From CAWBQO01 sp963790965 (GTDB taxonomy: Bacteria > Bacteroidota > Rhodothermia > Rhodothermales > DASSAV01), in contig CAWBQO010000005.1 of the NCBI GenBank assembly GCA_963790965.1, positions 1-64,000 of the forward strand: DNA of 64,000 nucleotides, given 5' to 3'. The translations under genes and the position numbers were made by a program. The notes beneath the pieces were generated by a model. The model searched no databases, had not been told where the DNA came from, and saw only the letters and a program-made list of their open reading frames with translations. This document shows positions 25,479-34,369 of this stretch, in pieces (positions within the stretch are counted from its first letter, which is position 1; the number at the start of each line of letters is the position of its first letter).

Positions 25479-25549
25479 AGAGGCTGTTGAAGCAACGTGA
25501 ACACGTACCGGTCGTCAAAGCTTAAGCAAAGCTATTCAACAGTCTGGCA
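25479..25549. repeat. Possible MITE-like element with GAGGCTGTTGAA ends
   Basis: GAGGCTGTTGAA at 25479-25490 is matched by TTCAACAGTCTGG at 25535-25547, an inverted pair with one mismatch across 10-11 bases enclosing about 44 bases. Partial copies of the end are found at 25266-25278 (GCCTGTTGAAAC) and 25552-25560. There is no transposase nearby, so at most this is a non-autonomous remnant. Confidence 0.4.
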
Positions 25550-26044
25550 GAAGGCTGTTGGTTACCTATTTGATGAAAAACATCATAAATTTTGCAGACC
25601 ACTGTGCGCAACCGGTCTAACATCCAATTGAATCTCCCCTCAGCGGGAGGTTGCGTTGGTGCTTTGATCCATATCGTCAGCTACATAGGGAACGCCGAGG
25701 TCGGGCCGGATGATGCCCGCGCCCAGGAATCAAGAAAACTGCTCGTGGGGTTGTAGCAAGCACGTGCCGCCTCCCCCGCATTGTCGGAGGGCGCAGCGTT
25801 TGGAGGACCCGGCAAGAGTTACGAAAATAACCTTGCCCCGCATCGCGCTCTGTACCTACCTTTCATCCGCACCGTTCTGCCGGCGGCCTGTGATGTGCCA
25901 CGAGCCGACACCTTCTGCAGAATGCGCGCTCGATGGCGCCGCCTTTTCGTCGCTGCGGCTGCGGAAGGATTGGAATAATGCGGGACTGAACCCGCCCGTA
26001 AGCCGCAGACAGCCGCGATTCATCTTCGCCGTTTATCTTCCAGC

Positions 26045-26737
26045 ATGGACCTACCTCCCTTCCCCGGCTTTCGCGAAGACGCATTCAGTTTCCTGCGTGC
26101 GCTGAAAGCAAACAACGAGCGCGACTGGTTCAAGCCGCGAAAGGCGACCTACGAGGACGAGGTCGTCTGGCCCATGCAGTGCCTCGTGGCGGACCTCGCC
26201 GGGCGCTTTGCCCGCGCCCGCGTGCCGCTCACCGCCGACCCCGCTCGCGCCGTATTCCGCATCTACCGCGACGTGCGCTTTTCCAAGAACAAAGACCCCT
26301 ACAAGACGCATTGCGGAGCCTCGCTCACCCGCACCGGCGACAAGAATGACGAAGGCGTGCTCTACCTGCACGTCGAGCCTGGCGCGTCCTTTATGGCGGC
26401 CGGGTTCTGGCAGCCGGACCGCACGCTCCTCAATCGCTGGCGCGCGCGCATGGCGGCAGCGCCGGAGCCGTATCTTGAGATCATGGAGGGCTTGCACGCC
26501 GCCGGCATCGGGATCGATCAGGACGACACGCTCAAACGCCTTCCAAGGGGCTTCGAAGACCATGCCGACACCAGGATAGCCGATGCCCTTCGCTTGAAAA
26601 GCCACATTGCCATGCACTCTGTGCCGGATGACGATCTAAAACACACGACCTTTGCCGAGCACGTGTTCGCCTTTACGCGGCACGCCCTGCCTCTGCTGGA
26701 ATACGGCTGGAGTCTGCGGGGTGCCGCCGAGTCCTAA
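26045..26737 (+). CDS. DUF2461 family protein
   Basis: The 230-aa product matches the DUF2461 family (TIGR02453) along its length: FPGFREDAFSFLRALKANNERDWFKPRKATYEDEV, then FRIYRDVRFSKNKDPYKTHCGASL, YLHVEPGASFMAAGFWQPDRTLLNRWR and GFEDHADTRIADALRLKSH. It is a cytosolic protein whose biochemical function is not established. The start follows a gene-free region, and the next gene (S46 peptidase) begins 63 nt downstream on the same strand. Confidence 0.9.
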   Translation: MDLPPFPGFREDAFSFLRALKANNERDWFKPRKATYEDEVVWPMQCLVADLAGRFARARVPLTADPARAVFRIYRDVRFSKNKDPYKTHCGASLTRTGDKNDEGVLYLHVEPGASFMAAGFWQPDRTLLNRWRARMAAAPEPYLEIMEGLHAAGIGIDQDDTLKRLPRGFEDHADTRIADALRLKSHIAMHSVPDDDLKHTTFAEHVFAFTRHALPLLEYGWSLRGAAES

Positions 26738-26800
26738 CGGTCCGCGCGACTTCCTCTTTCTTCGGCCGCAACCGGCCGCCTCTGCCTAATTGCTCTCATC

Positions 26801-28951
26801 ATGAAGACCCGCCCTCTCTACCGCGCCATCGCCCTTACGCTTGCGCTCCTCGCCTCGCCGAGTTTCTATGCCACGGCACAGTCTCCCGACACCATGCGTG
26901 CCGGGCGCTTTGATTCCGGCAAGATGTGGACCTTCGAGTATCCGCCCGCCGCCTACTTCTCGAGCACCTACGGCTTCGCCGCCGACGATGCCTGGTTCGA
27001 GCAGGCGCGGCTTGGCGCGCTTCGCATTCCGGGCTGCTCCGCCTCGTTCGTCTCTCCGAACGGCCTCATGGTCACGAACCACCACTGCGCGCGCGGCTCC
27101 GTGGCCCGCGTCACGCGCGAGGGCGAGTCGCTGCTGGAGAACGGCTTCTTCGCCTCCTCCGTCGACGAAGAGCGCCCCATCCCCGGCTACTACGCCGATC
27201 AGCTCATCGGCATCGAGGACGTTTCGGATGAGATCATCCGGTCCACGGAAGGCGTCTCCGAAGAGGAGGCAGACGCCGCCGCAAAGCGCGTCGCGGAGGG
27301 CGTCCAGTCGCGCTACCCCGATCAGGGGAACGTCTGGGTCCAGGTCGTGCCGCTCTACCACGGCGGACGCTATTCGGCCTACGTGTTCAAGCGCTACGAG
27401 AACATCCGGCTCGTGGCGGCACCTGAACTCCAGCTTGGCTTCTTTGGCGGCGACGCGGACAACTTTACGTATCCCCGCTACGCCCTCGACTTCGCCTTCA
27501 TGCGCGCCTACGACGACGAGGGCGCGCCAATTAAGGTCGACCATTACTTCCAGTGGAGCCGAGAAGGCGTGCAGCCCGGAGACGCCGTCTTTGTCATCGG
27601 CAATCCCGGCCCAACCAACCGCCTCACGACGATGTCCCAGATCGCGTATCAGCGCGACGTGGAGCTGCCGGCCGTTCTTGGATTCCTGCGAGCGCACCAC
27701 GGCGCGCTGCTGGACTTTTACGAGGCGAACCCGGAGGAGGCCCGCCGCATGAACCTGCAGAACCGCATGTTCGGCCTCTCCAACTCGCTTAAGGCTTCAA
27801 CGGGTCGGCTCGCCGCTCTTCGCGACACCATCATCCTCGCCCGCCGGCAGGATCAGGAGCGCCTCTTCCGCGAAGCTGTTGCGGCGCGGCCGGACCTTCA
27901 GGCGCGCTACGGCGGCGTCTTTGATGCTCTGGCCGAACTTCAGGAGCGGAAGGCCGCGTTCGCGCCGCTCTACACGATTTCTTACAACCTCGCGCACCGC
28001 GAGTCGTCGGCGTTGCTGCGCCGCGCTATCGCAGGCACCGTCTACACGCGGTCCAAGGAAGCAGGTGCGAGCGCCGAGCAACTCGCAGCGCTGCGCGCCG
28101 AGATTGAAGGGATAGGGAGCAATCCGGAGGCCATCGAGCAGCGCTACCTGTCCTTCCGCATCGCCGCCATGCGCCGCCACCTGAAAGCCGGGCACCCCCT
28201 CTTGCAGGCGCTGCCCGGCGGAGGCACGGCAGATGACGTTGCGTCGGACTTACTCTCCCGCTCCGTCTATGCTGATACGGACCGGACGCTTGCCGCGCTC
28301 GAGGGTGCCGGCGTGCCCACGGACGACCCCGGTGCGAAGTTTGCCGAGGCGCTGTTACCCGCGATCATGGATTTCCAGGGCGCATTCAACCGGCTCGATG
28401 AGGAGGAAAACCAGCTTCAGGCGCAGCTCGGACGGGCACATTACGAAGTCTATGGCACAGCAATGCCGCCGGACGCGACCTTCTCCCCCCGCATCACCGA
28501 CGGAGTGGTGAAGCCTTACCCCTTCAACGGCACACTCGCGCCGCCCTATACCACCTTCTACGGCCTCTATGACCTCTACTACACCTTCGGCGACAGCTCG
28601 GAGTGGCGCTTGCCGAACCGGTGGGTGCCGGCGCCCGAAGCGCTGGATCTCGACACGCCGCTCAACTTTATCTCCACGGCCGACACCTACGGCGGCAACT
28701 CCGGCTCCCCTGTCGTCAACGTGAAGCTCGAACTCGTCGGCCTGAACTTCGACCGCAACATGGAGGGGCTTTCGCGGGACTACATCTACCTCCCCAGCCT
28801 CGGCCGTAACATCATGGTGGACGTACGGGCCATCCGCGAAGCGCTCGACGACGTCTACGACGCGGACCGCATCGTGGCCGAGATCGAAACCGGACGCCTC
28901 TTCCGCACCGAAGCAGAGGCCGATCAGGCGGCGACCACAACCGTTCGGTAG
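26801..28951 (+). CDS. Exported S46-family dipeptidyl-peptidase, DPP11-like
   Basis: The 716-aa product has a signal peptide (about 1-26) and the S46 layout. It has GKMWTFEYPPAAYFSSTYGF, then LMVTNHHCARGS with the catalytic His (H94), and the serine motif GGNSGSPVVN with Ser634. A long helical domain of about 400 residues lies between them, as expected. Residue +18 from the serine is Arg652 (in LNFDRNMEG). In characterised enzymes this site is Arg in DPP11 (cleaves after Asp/Glu) and Gly in DPP7 (hydrophobic). Acidic P1 preference is therefore predicted. It probably releases dipeptides in the periplasm or at the cell surface. Confidence 0.93.
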   Translation: MKTRPLYRAIALTLALLASPSFYATAQSPDTMRAGRFDSGKMWTFEYPPAAYFSSTYGFAADDAWFEQARLGALRIPGCSASFVSPNGLMVTNHHCARGSVARVTREGESLLENGFFASSVDEERPIPGYYADQLIGIEDVSDEIIRSTEGVSEEEADAAAKRVAEGVQSRYPDQGNVWVQVVPLYHGGRYSAYVFKRYENIRLVAAPELQLGFFGGDADNFTYPRYALDFAFMRAYDDEGAPIKVDHYFQWSREGVQPGDAVFVIGNPGPTNRLTTMSQIAYQRDVELPAVLGFLRAHHGALLDFYEANPEEARRMNLQNRMFGLSNSLKASTGRLAALRDTIILARRQDQERLFREAVAARPDLQARYGGVFDALAELQERKAAFAPLYTISYNLAHRESSALLRRAIAGTVYTRSKEAGASAEQLAALRAEIEGIGSNPEAIEQRYLSFRIAAMRRHLKAGHPLLQALPGGGTADDVASDLLSRSVYADTDRTLAALEGAGVPTDDPGAKFAEALLPAIMDFQGAFNRLDEEENQLQAQLGRAHYEVYGTAMPPDATFSPRITDGVVKPYPFNGTLAPPYTTFYGLYDLYYTFGDSSEWRLPNRWVPAPEALDLDTPLNFISTADTYGGNSGSPVVNVKLELVGLNFDRNMEGLSRDYIYLPSLGRNIMVDVRAIREALDDVYDADRIVAEIETGRLFRTEAEADQAATTTVR

Positions 28952-28958
28952 AGACCGT

Positions 28959-28990
28959 CGGGGCCGCGCGCTGCACGCCGTGCGGCCCCG
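28959..28990. terminator. Hairpin between convergent genes
   Basis: CGGGGCCGC (28959-28967) pairs with GCGGCCCCG (28982-28990) around a 14-nt loop. It lies between the stop of the S46 peptidase and the stop of the convergent helicase. There is no clear U run, so bidirectional termination is inferred from position and stem strength. Confidence 0.45.
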
Positions 28991-28997
28991 GCAGGTT

Positions 28998-30284
28998 TCA
29001 GGTAAGCATCGCAAGACGCCGGGACGGCCGCGTGACCGCTACATAGAGCAGCGCCTGCCGCTCCGGACCCCTGCACGCCATGAGGTCCCGGTAGTCGACG
29101 AAGGCCGTGTGGTAGGTCGACCCCTGCGCCTTGTGGACCGTGGAGGCGAAACCGTAGTCCACTTGCGCAAAGCGTTCGCGGAGGGCGTAGTAGAGCTTCC
29201 AGTCTTTCTCCTCCCGGATCGCTGCGCGCTTGAGCGAAGCGAGTTCTTGCGCAAACCGTTCTTCCTCGCGCTCGTGCAGCACGAGCAGTTGCCGCGGCGG
29301 CGCGTCGTTTCGGCTCTCCACGAAAAGGCCCCAGACCTTCCACGCGCCGGTTTCGGAGTTAAAGTCCTCGCCTTCGTCTGCCGCCAGGACGCGCACTTCC
29401 TCGCTGTTGATCAGGTACGGGGTGTCGTCCTGATACCAGGTCTCCCGCGCAACGAGCCATTCGCCCGCGGTGAACCGCGGAACGTCCTGCCCGTAGATCG
29501 CCCGGCGAACCTGCCGGTTGTAGTCGCGCACCGTCGCGTTTCGGTAAGCAAGAAGGCGCGCGAAGGTGCCGTCGCTGCGAAACTCGTCCGAATCAAATGC
29601 GCGGAGCGCGCTGTCGATAAACGCCTTCTTGGTGCTCGTAGCTGCCACGCCGACGCTGCCGTCGAAGTGCGCGTCGAGTCCATCGAAGGCCCCATGCCGC
29701 ACCTGCGTCGCGAGGTCAATGATCGGGTTGCCCTGCGCCTGCCGCACCACTTCTTCCAGCGTCGGACCCGGCAGATGGAAAACCGGTGAGGCCCGTTCCT
29801 TTACAGGCGGCAGCTGCGCCGGGTCGCCGACGAAGACCCACTGCAGCTCCAGCGCCTGCTCGACGTACGACCATTCTTGCGCGCCGAGCATCGAGGCCTC
29901 ATCCACCACCACGACTGCGCCGCTTGGCAGACTTTTGCCCCTCTCCATAGCGAGGCGGTATCCTCCCTGCCGGTCCGGCACGAGCTTGAGGCCGAGAAAG
30001 GAATGTATGGTTTGCGTCGCCACGCCGTCCACGTCGATGCGCTCGCGGAGCACCTGCGCCGCCTTGTGCGTCGGGGCGCATACCGCAACATCGGCGTCCT
30101 CGGCCTTGAGACGCGCGATCAGGCGGGCGACGAGGTGGGTTTTGCCCGTTCCCGCATAACCCTGCAGGAGCGTATACCGGTGCCCTTCGTGCAGCCGTTC
30201 ATAGACCGATTCGAAAGCAAGCAGTTGGTGGGGAGTCAGGTCGCGCCCCCACTTCTTGGAGCGACGCTTTCGCTTCAGGGCCAT
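28998..30284 (-). CDS. SF1B DNA helicase, Dda/RecD2-like
   Basis: The ATG at 30284 gives 428 aa beginning MALKRKRRSKKWGRDLTPHQLLAFESVYERL. Helicase motifs are in order: motif I GYAGTGKTHLVARL, Ia APTHKAAQVL, motif II VVVDEASMLG, motif III FVGDPAQLPPV. The C-terminal UvrD_C_2 block follows (DYGFASTVHKAQGSTYHTAFVDYRDL...LLYVAVTRPSRRL). Size and layout resemble phage T4 Dda and short RecD2-like helicases that unwind DNA 5' to 3'. The open frame extends upstream, but that part is basic and Cys-rich and unlike the family. No phage genes surround it. Confidence 0.88.
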   Translation of the reverse strand: MALKRKRRSKKWGRDLTPHQLLAFESVYERLHEGHRYTLLQGYAGTGKTHLVARLIARLKAEDADVAVCAPTHKAAQVLRERIDVDGVATQTIHSFLGLKLVPDRQGGYRLAMERGKSLPSGAVVVVDEASMLGAQEWSYVEQALELQWVFVGDPAQLPPVKERASPVFHLPGPTLEEVVRQAQGNPIIDLATQVRHGAFDGLDAHFDGSVGVAATSTKKAFIDSALRAFDSDEFRSDGTFARLLAYRNATVRDYNRQVRRAIYGQDVPRFTAGEWLVARETWYQDDTPYLINSEEVRVLAADEGEDFNSETGAWKVWGLFVESRNDAPPRQLLVLHEREEERFAQELASLKRAAIREEKDWKLYYALRERFAQVDYGFASTVHKAQGSTYHTAFVDYRDLMACRGPERQALLYVAVTRPSRRLAMLT

Positions 30285-30427
30285 CGAACGACTGGGGACA
30301 CGAATGCTGATGCAGGATCCGCGTAAACGCCTGCCGCTCGTGGCGGATTCCCCACAGGATTTCCTTTCCGCATGCCGATCATTCTTCATGCACGCCGTCA
30401 CGGGAGGCCGCCCCGCCTTGACGCAAG

Positions 30428-30460
30428 AACGGGGGAAGACCCTGAAGGCCCTCCCCCGTT
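30428..30460 (-). terminator. Rho-independent-type terminator of the nuclease gene
   Basis: AACGGGGGA (30428-30436) pairs with TCCCCCGTT (30452-30460). On the minus strand the hairpin lies 33 nt past the nuclease stop and is followed by TCTTGC. Confidence 0.55.
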
Positions 30461-30493
30461 TGCACGTCCCCACGGACGCCTACGCGCGTTCGT

Positions 30494-33400
30494 TTACCGC
30501 ACAAGCATCATCTTGCCGGTAGCCGTGGTGGACTTGCCACCCGCTACCGCCGTGAGCTTGTAGAAGTACGCGCCGGAAGCAAGGCTGCTGCCGTCCAGCC
30601 CAATCACCTGCGACGCGCCCGCCCCGAAGGTCTGCGCGGGCACGGCCATCACGCGGCGGCCGAGCACGTCATACACTTCCAGGCTCACTTCCGATGCCGA
30701 CGGCAGATCGAAGCGGATGGTGGTCGAGGGATTGAACGGGTTCGGATAGTTGCCCTGAAGCGCAAACTCCTTCGGCATCTCTCCCTGCGGCTCCGCTGCG
30801 TCCGGCATGGACCGCGCGACCAGCTCGTTCTCATAGAACGGGAAGATCTGCGCGTCGCCTTTGAAGCGACCGAGCACGCCCGTCAGGTCGAACCACCCGT
30901 CCGGCCGTGGCGACTCGTCAAAGAAGGATTCGTCGCGATCGATGCGAATGACGATGCTGTCTCCGCGCATCGTCATCGCGAACGCGTTGACCCCTGAGCC
31001 GCTGCCGATCTTGGTCACCGGCCACGGCGAAGTCGGCGTGAGCGTCAGCCCCTCGACGGTCACCCGCATCCCCTGGAACTCGGAGTCAACCGTGGCTTCG
31101 TCGAGCTTGAGCACCTTCGGTGCAGGCAGGTCGTTACCCCGGCTGAGGATCGTGTAGTCCGATGAGTCGGTAAAGTTGATCTGAATGAGGTCATTGTAGG
31201 CCCCGATCGTCCCGTCAATGCGCACGCTGTCGCCCGCCATGAACGGCGAATTGTCCAGCGCACCACCGATCTGTCTTGAGAATCCCATGATGCCGCCGGT
31301 CACGTCCTGCATGAAGAAGTTTGCATCATAGGCGCCGTAGTCGGGCGTCGTGATGATTCCTTCGATCATGACCTTCTCGCCCGCCATGTCACGGGCACTC
31401 GCAATACTGTACACGCCACGATCAGGCACTGCAACCAGATCCGTTTCGAAGAACGGCATGAGCTGCGGCGTGTCGTTATAGCGGGTCAGCGTGCCGGTCA
31501 GGTTGAAGTAACCTTGAGGGCGCGGCGAACCGTAGAAAGCCGACTCTTCGTTGTCGAGGTATACTTGAAGCGTGTCGCCCCAGGCGTTGCGCACGTACAC
31601 AGAAACGCCACCGACACCCGTCGGACCGACTTCCGGCCATGCCGACTCGTCGGTCAGCGTCACCGCGCGCACCGTCACGCGCTCGCCCTGGTGGGGCGAG
31701 TCGATCGTGGCTGCGGCGACCGGAATCACGACAGGCTCCGGCAGCGGATTATCATGGCTGAGGATTTCGTAATTGGCTGCACTGGTGATCTCAACCTCCG
31801 TAAGACCATTGTAGACAAGCACGGTGCCGGTCAGCCGGATGCTGTCTCCTGCCGCGAAGGGCGTGGCGTTCTCGACGCCGCCAACCACTCTCGAGAAAAC
31901 GTTGATGCCGGCGGTGGCATCCTGCAAGAAGAACTGGCCCGTTCGGAATCCGTAGTCCGGGCTCGCGAGAACGCCTTCGACTATAACGGTTTGCCCGACG
32001 CGCTCGCGCGCTTCCGCGATCGTCGCCACTTCGACGGTGATCGGCTCGGTGAAGACGCGCCGCAGAAGCGTAGAATCAAGGACGAACGGATTCTGGTTGC
32101 CCTGATAGTGCGCGATGGCAATCGAGCGCGCGTGTTCGAGGGAGTCTGCCGGATCGGCATTGGCCCATGCGAGGAGCACGTCCCGCTGCGCGTCGAGGAA
32201 GGACTTGTCGATCTGCGCGTAGCGGATGACGGCCGCGTAGAGCGCCGCGCGAGCGGCATTGCCCTTGAACGACTCCTTCGGCTCGAAGGCCATGTCGGTG
32301 GCTTCGCTGTAGAGGTCCGCGCTCGTCGTCGTGAGCGGCGTCATGTACGAGGTGCCGTTGTACAGCCACTTCGTCACGTCCGCATCTACCAGTTCGTCGT
32401 AAGGCAGATTGCTTCGGGTTGAGTTCGCCGAGGCTTCCGCGTAATACAGGTAGTGCATGTCGCTCCTGAACGGCTCCTCCGCCACGCCCTTGCTCTGCGG
32501 CCAGATATGTTCCGCATTGAGCCCGTCGGTAAGCAGCGAACCCGAAGGATCAATAGCATTGGTGGGGAAAGCCACGATCTTTCCGGTGTACACATCCTCG
32601 ACAAAGAGCGAATCTTCGTTCATCGGGTTCATCCGTCCATCGATGAACGCCATCGTGTCGCGCGCGAAGTTGTAGCCGAGCGTTTGATCCGGCGTGTAGT
32701 ACTTCTGCAGGGAGTCTACGAGCGCCATGCCCTCGACGCCTTCAAAAAGGACGATCTGCGAGGCCTTCGGCACGTCGTCGTCCTCGATCAGGATGTTTAC
32801 CCGGTCGAGGGCGATTCCCGATTCGTCGGCCGGGTCCTCGAGGTAGAGCATCGCATTCTCGAGACCTTCGATCATGTCGTCCTGTGTGGCCGTGATGACG
32901 ACTTCCATGGAGGTGCCGTCGGTCGTTCCGGCCGGGAACGTGACGGTCTCGGCCGTGAAGTCGCTCAGATCGCCCGAATTTGCGAGCGTTCCGGGCGCGA
33001 GGCGCACGCGAACGGCAGTCTCCTCCGTGGCGTCCCCATTGATGACGACCGTAACGATCAGCCCTTCTTCGCCCTCCATGGTGCTGTATTCATCCGCACC
33101 GAAGGCGAACGTCGCCTCGCCGGTAGGCACCCCCGACGTTGGCGTCGGATCGGCCACAACGAATGTGTCCGATCCATCGGGCACGCGCTGGATCGACTGG
33201 GCGTCCTTTGTGCCGTTCTCATTTTCGTTATACTGAACCGTTTGTCCGAGCGCCGCGAGCAATCCCGCATCGTCGGCATCGTCCGTGTCGTAAACAAGAG
33301 CGTCGACGAGGTCAGTGCCCGTCACGGGCGTATTATTCGGGAAGGAGGCAGCATCGCTACGATACAAGGCAACGGCATCGGCACCGTTCTGAAGCCCATT

Positions 33401-33724
33401 GTCGGGAAAGTTGATAGCAGCGCCATTCACGCCCGTGTTGCCAACGAGAAAGAACCCGCCGGGAGCCAGCGTGAAGCCGTCCAGATCGACCGAGTAATAC
33501 GACTGATCGTTGGAGCCGTTGTAGAAGACCAGCACGTAGTCCGCGAGGTCGATGGGTTCGGTGCCGCGGTTATAAAGCTCGACGAACTCCGCCGTGTCGG
33601 TGCCGGGCGTGTCGGCGTCGACTTCATTGATTACGAGGTAGGGTGGCCCTGCCTGCGCGTGGGCGGAGAGCGCCGGCACGAGCAGCAAAAGCAGGGTCAC
33701 AGCGGATAGTAGCGTCTGTCGCAT
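30494..33724 (-). CDS. Secreted multidomain endonuclease with type IX sorting domain
   Basis: The ATG at 33724 gives 1076 aa with a signal peptide (about 1-24). Domains follow in order. A lamin-tail domain (LVINEVDADTPGTDTAEFVELYNRG, about 28-190) precedes a Calx-beta-like domain (about 203-318). An endonuclease I-type His-Me finger nuclease spans about 335-590, with GLNAEHIWPQSKG and catalytic His406. Two ~200-aa tandem repeats follow, each with an OB-fold-like start (TVIVEGVLASPDYGFRTGQFFLQD; KVMIEGIITTPDYGAYDANFFMQD). The end is a type IX C-terminal signal (LQGNYPNPFNPSTTIRFDLP, YDVLGRRV, GAYFYKLTA). It should be secreted and degrade extracellular DNA or RNA. Confidence 0.93.
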   Translation of the reverse strand: MRQTLLSAVTLLLLLVPALSAHAQAGPPYLVINEVDADTPGTDTAEFVELYNRGTEPIDLADYVLVFYNGSNDQSYYSVDLDGFTLAPGGFFLVGNTGVNGAAINFPDNGLQNGADAVALYRSDAASFPNNTPVTGTDLVDALVYDTDDADDAGLLAALGQTVQYNENENGTKDAQSIQRVPDGSDTFVVADPTPTSGVPTGEATFAFGADEYSTMEGEEGLIVTVVINGDATEETAVRVRLAPGTLANSGDLSDFTAETVTFPAGTTDGTSMEVVITATQDDMIEGLENAMLYLEDPADESGIALDRVNILIEDDDVPKASQIVLFEGVEGMALVDSLQKYYTPDQTLGYNFARDTMAFIDGRMNPMNEDSLFVEDVYTGKIVAFPTNAIDPSGSLLTDGLNAEHIWPQSKGVAEEPFRSDMHYLYYAEASANSTRSNLPYDELVDADVTKWLYNGTSYMTPLTTTSADLYSEATDMAFEPKESFKGNAARAALYAAVIRYAQIDKSFLDAQRDVLLAWANADPADSLEHARSIAIAHYQGNQNPFVLDSTLLRRVFTEPITVEVATIAEARERVGQTVIVEGVLASPDYGFRTGQFFLQDATAGINVFSRVVGGVENATPFAAGDSIRLTGTVLVYNGLTEVEITSAANYEILSHDNPLPEPVVIPVAAATIDSPHQGERVTVRAVTLTDESAWPEVGPTGVGGVSVYVRNAWGDTLQVYLDNEESAFYGSPRPQGYFNLTGTLTRYNDTPQLMPFFETDLVAVPDRGVYSIASARDMAGEKVMIEGIITTPDYGAYDANFFMQDVTGGIMGFSRQIGGALDNSPFMAGDSVRIDGTIGAYNDLIQINFTDSSDYTILSRGNDLPAPKVLKLDEATVDSEFQGMRVTVEGLTLTPTSPWPVTKIGSGSGVNAFAMTMRGDSIVIRIDRDESFFDESPRPDGWFDLTGVLGRFKGDAQIFPFYENELVARSMPDAAEPQGEMPKEFALQGNYPNPFNPSTTIRFDLPSASEVSLEVYDVLGRRVMAVPAQTFGAGASQVIGLDGSSLASGAYFYKLTAVAGGKSTTATGKMMLVR

Positions 33725-33904
33725 ACCTGATTCCTGATGGTTGATTGAAGTTAGAGCGGGAGCATCCCGCCGGGTCCCGTTATGGTACGAAACCGCTGCC
33801 GAAATACAAGGCAATTCGCGCGTCACCATTAAGAAGAACCCGTAAACGAAGCGCTCTTAATCGTACATTCATCAACGACCGGCCCCCTCGCGACGACCAC
33901 AGCC

Positions 33905-34243
33905 TTGCACTACCCCACAACGCCCGACGGGCGCTACTTTGTCGTGCGCGGCCGCCTCTGGCGCTGCACCAACCCGGCGCTGCCCGAGGAAGAGCAGACT
34001 GCGCTTACCCGGGCGCTCATGCGCGCCCGCGCGGACGTGGGCCGCGCGCTGCGCTCCAGGGACAAAGCCGCCGAGGCCGAGGCGCGCAGCAGGGTCCATG
34101 AAGCCAAACTCGCGCTCGGCGAGCGCGGCCCCGTGTGGTGGACGGACGGCGCGGCGGACCTCAACCGCCACATGGCGCGCAATACGCCCTATGCCGAATG
34201 GTTCAACCGCCTGCCCGACCCCGAGCGCGGTTCGGACTCATAA
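33905..34243 (+). CDS. Small conserved hypothetical protein
   Basis: A 112-aa soluble protein read from a TTG at 33905. It contains RGRLWRCTNPALPEEEQTALTRALMRARADVGRAL, a charged Ala/Arg-rich helix, and the end ALGERGPVWWTDGAADLNRHMARNTPYAEWFNRLP. I recall similar small proteins of unknown function with the WW-DG-NRH-NTPY pattern in other bacteria. The start is uncertain because no ATG precedes the conserved region in frame. Confidence 0.65.
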   Translation: MHYPTTPDGRYFVVRGRLWRCTNPALPEEEQTALTRALMRARADVGRALRSRDKAAEAEARSRVHEAKLALGERGPVWWTDGAADLNRHMARNTPYAEWFNRLPDPERGSDS

Positions 34244-34369
34244 TTTTGCGGCAGGGCTTGCCGTACTCGTTACGGACACGCGCTGCGGAAACGGTACCTT
34301 GTTGATGCGCGTATAGCGCTCGCTATGCCGGAGCGACGTCCGGCCCACTCGCCCACGGCCTCCCTACCC

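Larger units (their letters stand above)
25180..26044. other. Gene-free stretch with decayed repeats
   Basis: About 860 bases without a supportable gene. The left part (25.26-25.56 kb) carries degenerate inverted repeats listed separately. The part around 25.56-25.66 kb is AT-richer than its surroundings. On the minus strand near 25.64-25.72 kb a short protein-like run, GAGIIRPDLGVPYVADDMD, can be read, possibly a decayed gene end, but no frame is long. Hairpin CTCCC...GGGAG is at about 25636-25651. Confidence 0.5.

Noticed and set aside
25710..26105. 131-codon plus-strand frame before the DUF2461 gene
   Set aside because: It overlaps the DUF2461 start in another frame, is Cys/Pro/Arg-rich and resembles no protein.
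28998..30284. Phage origin for the Dda-like helicase
   Set aside because: No integrase, structural or other phage genes surround it, and chromosomal relatives of this helicase type exist.
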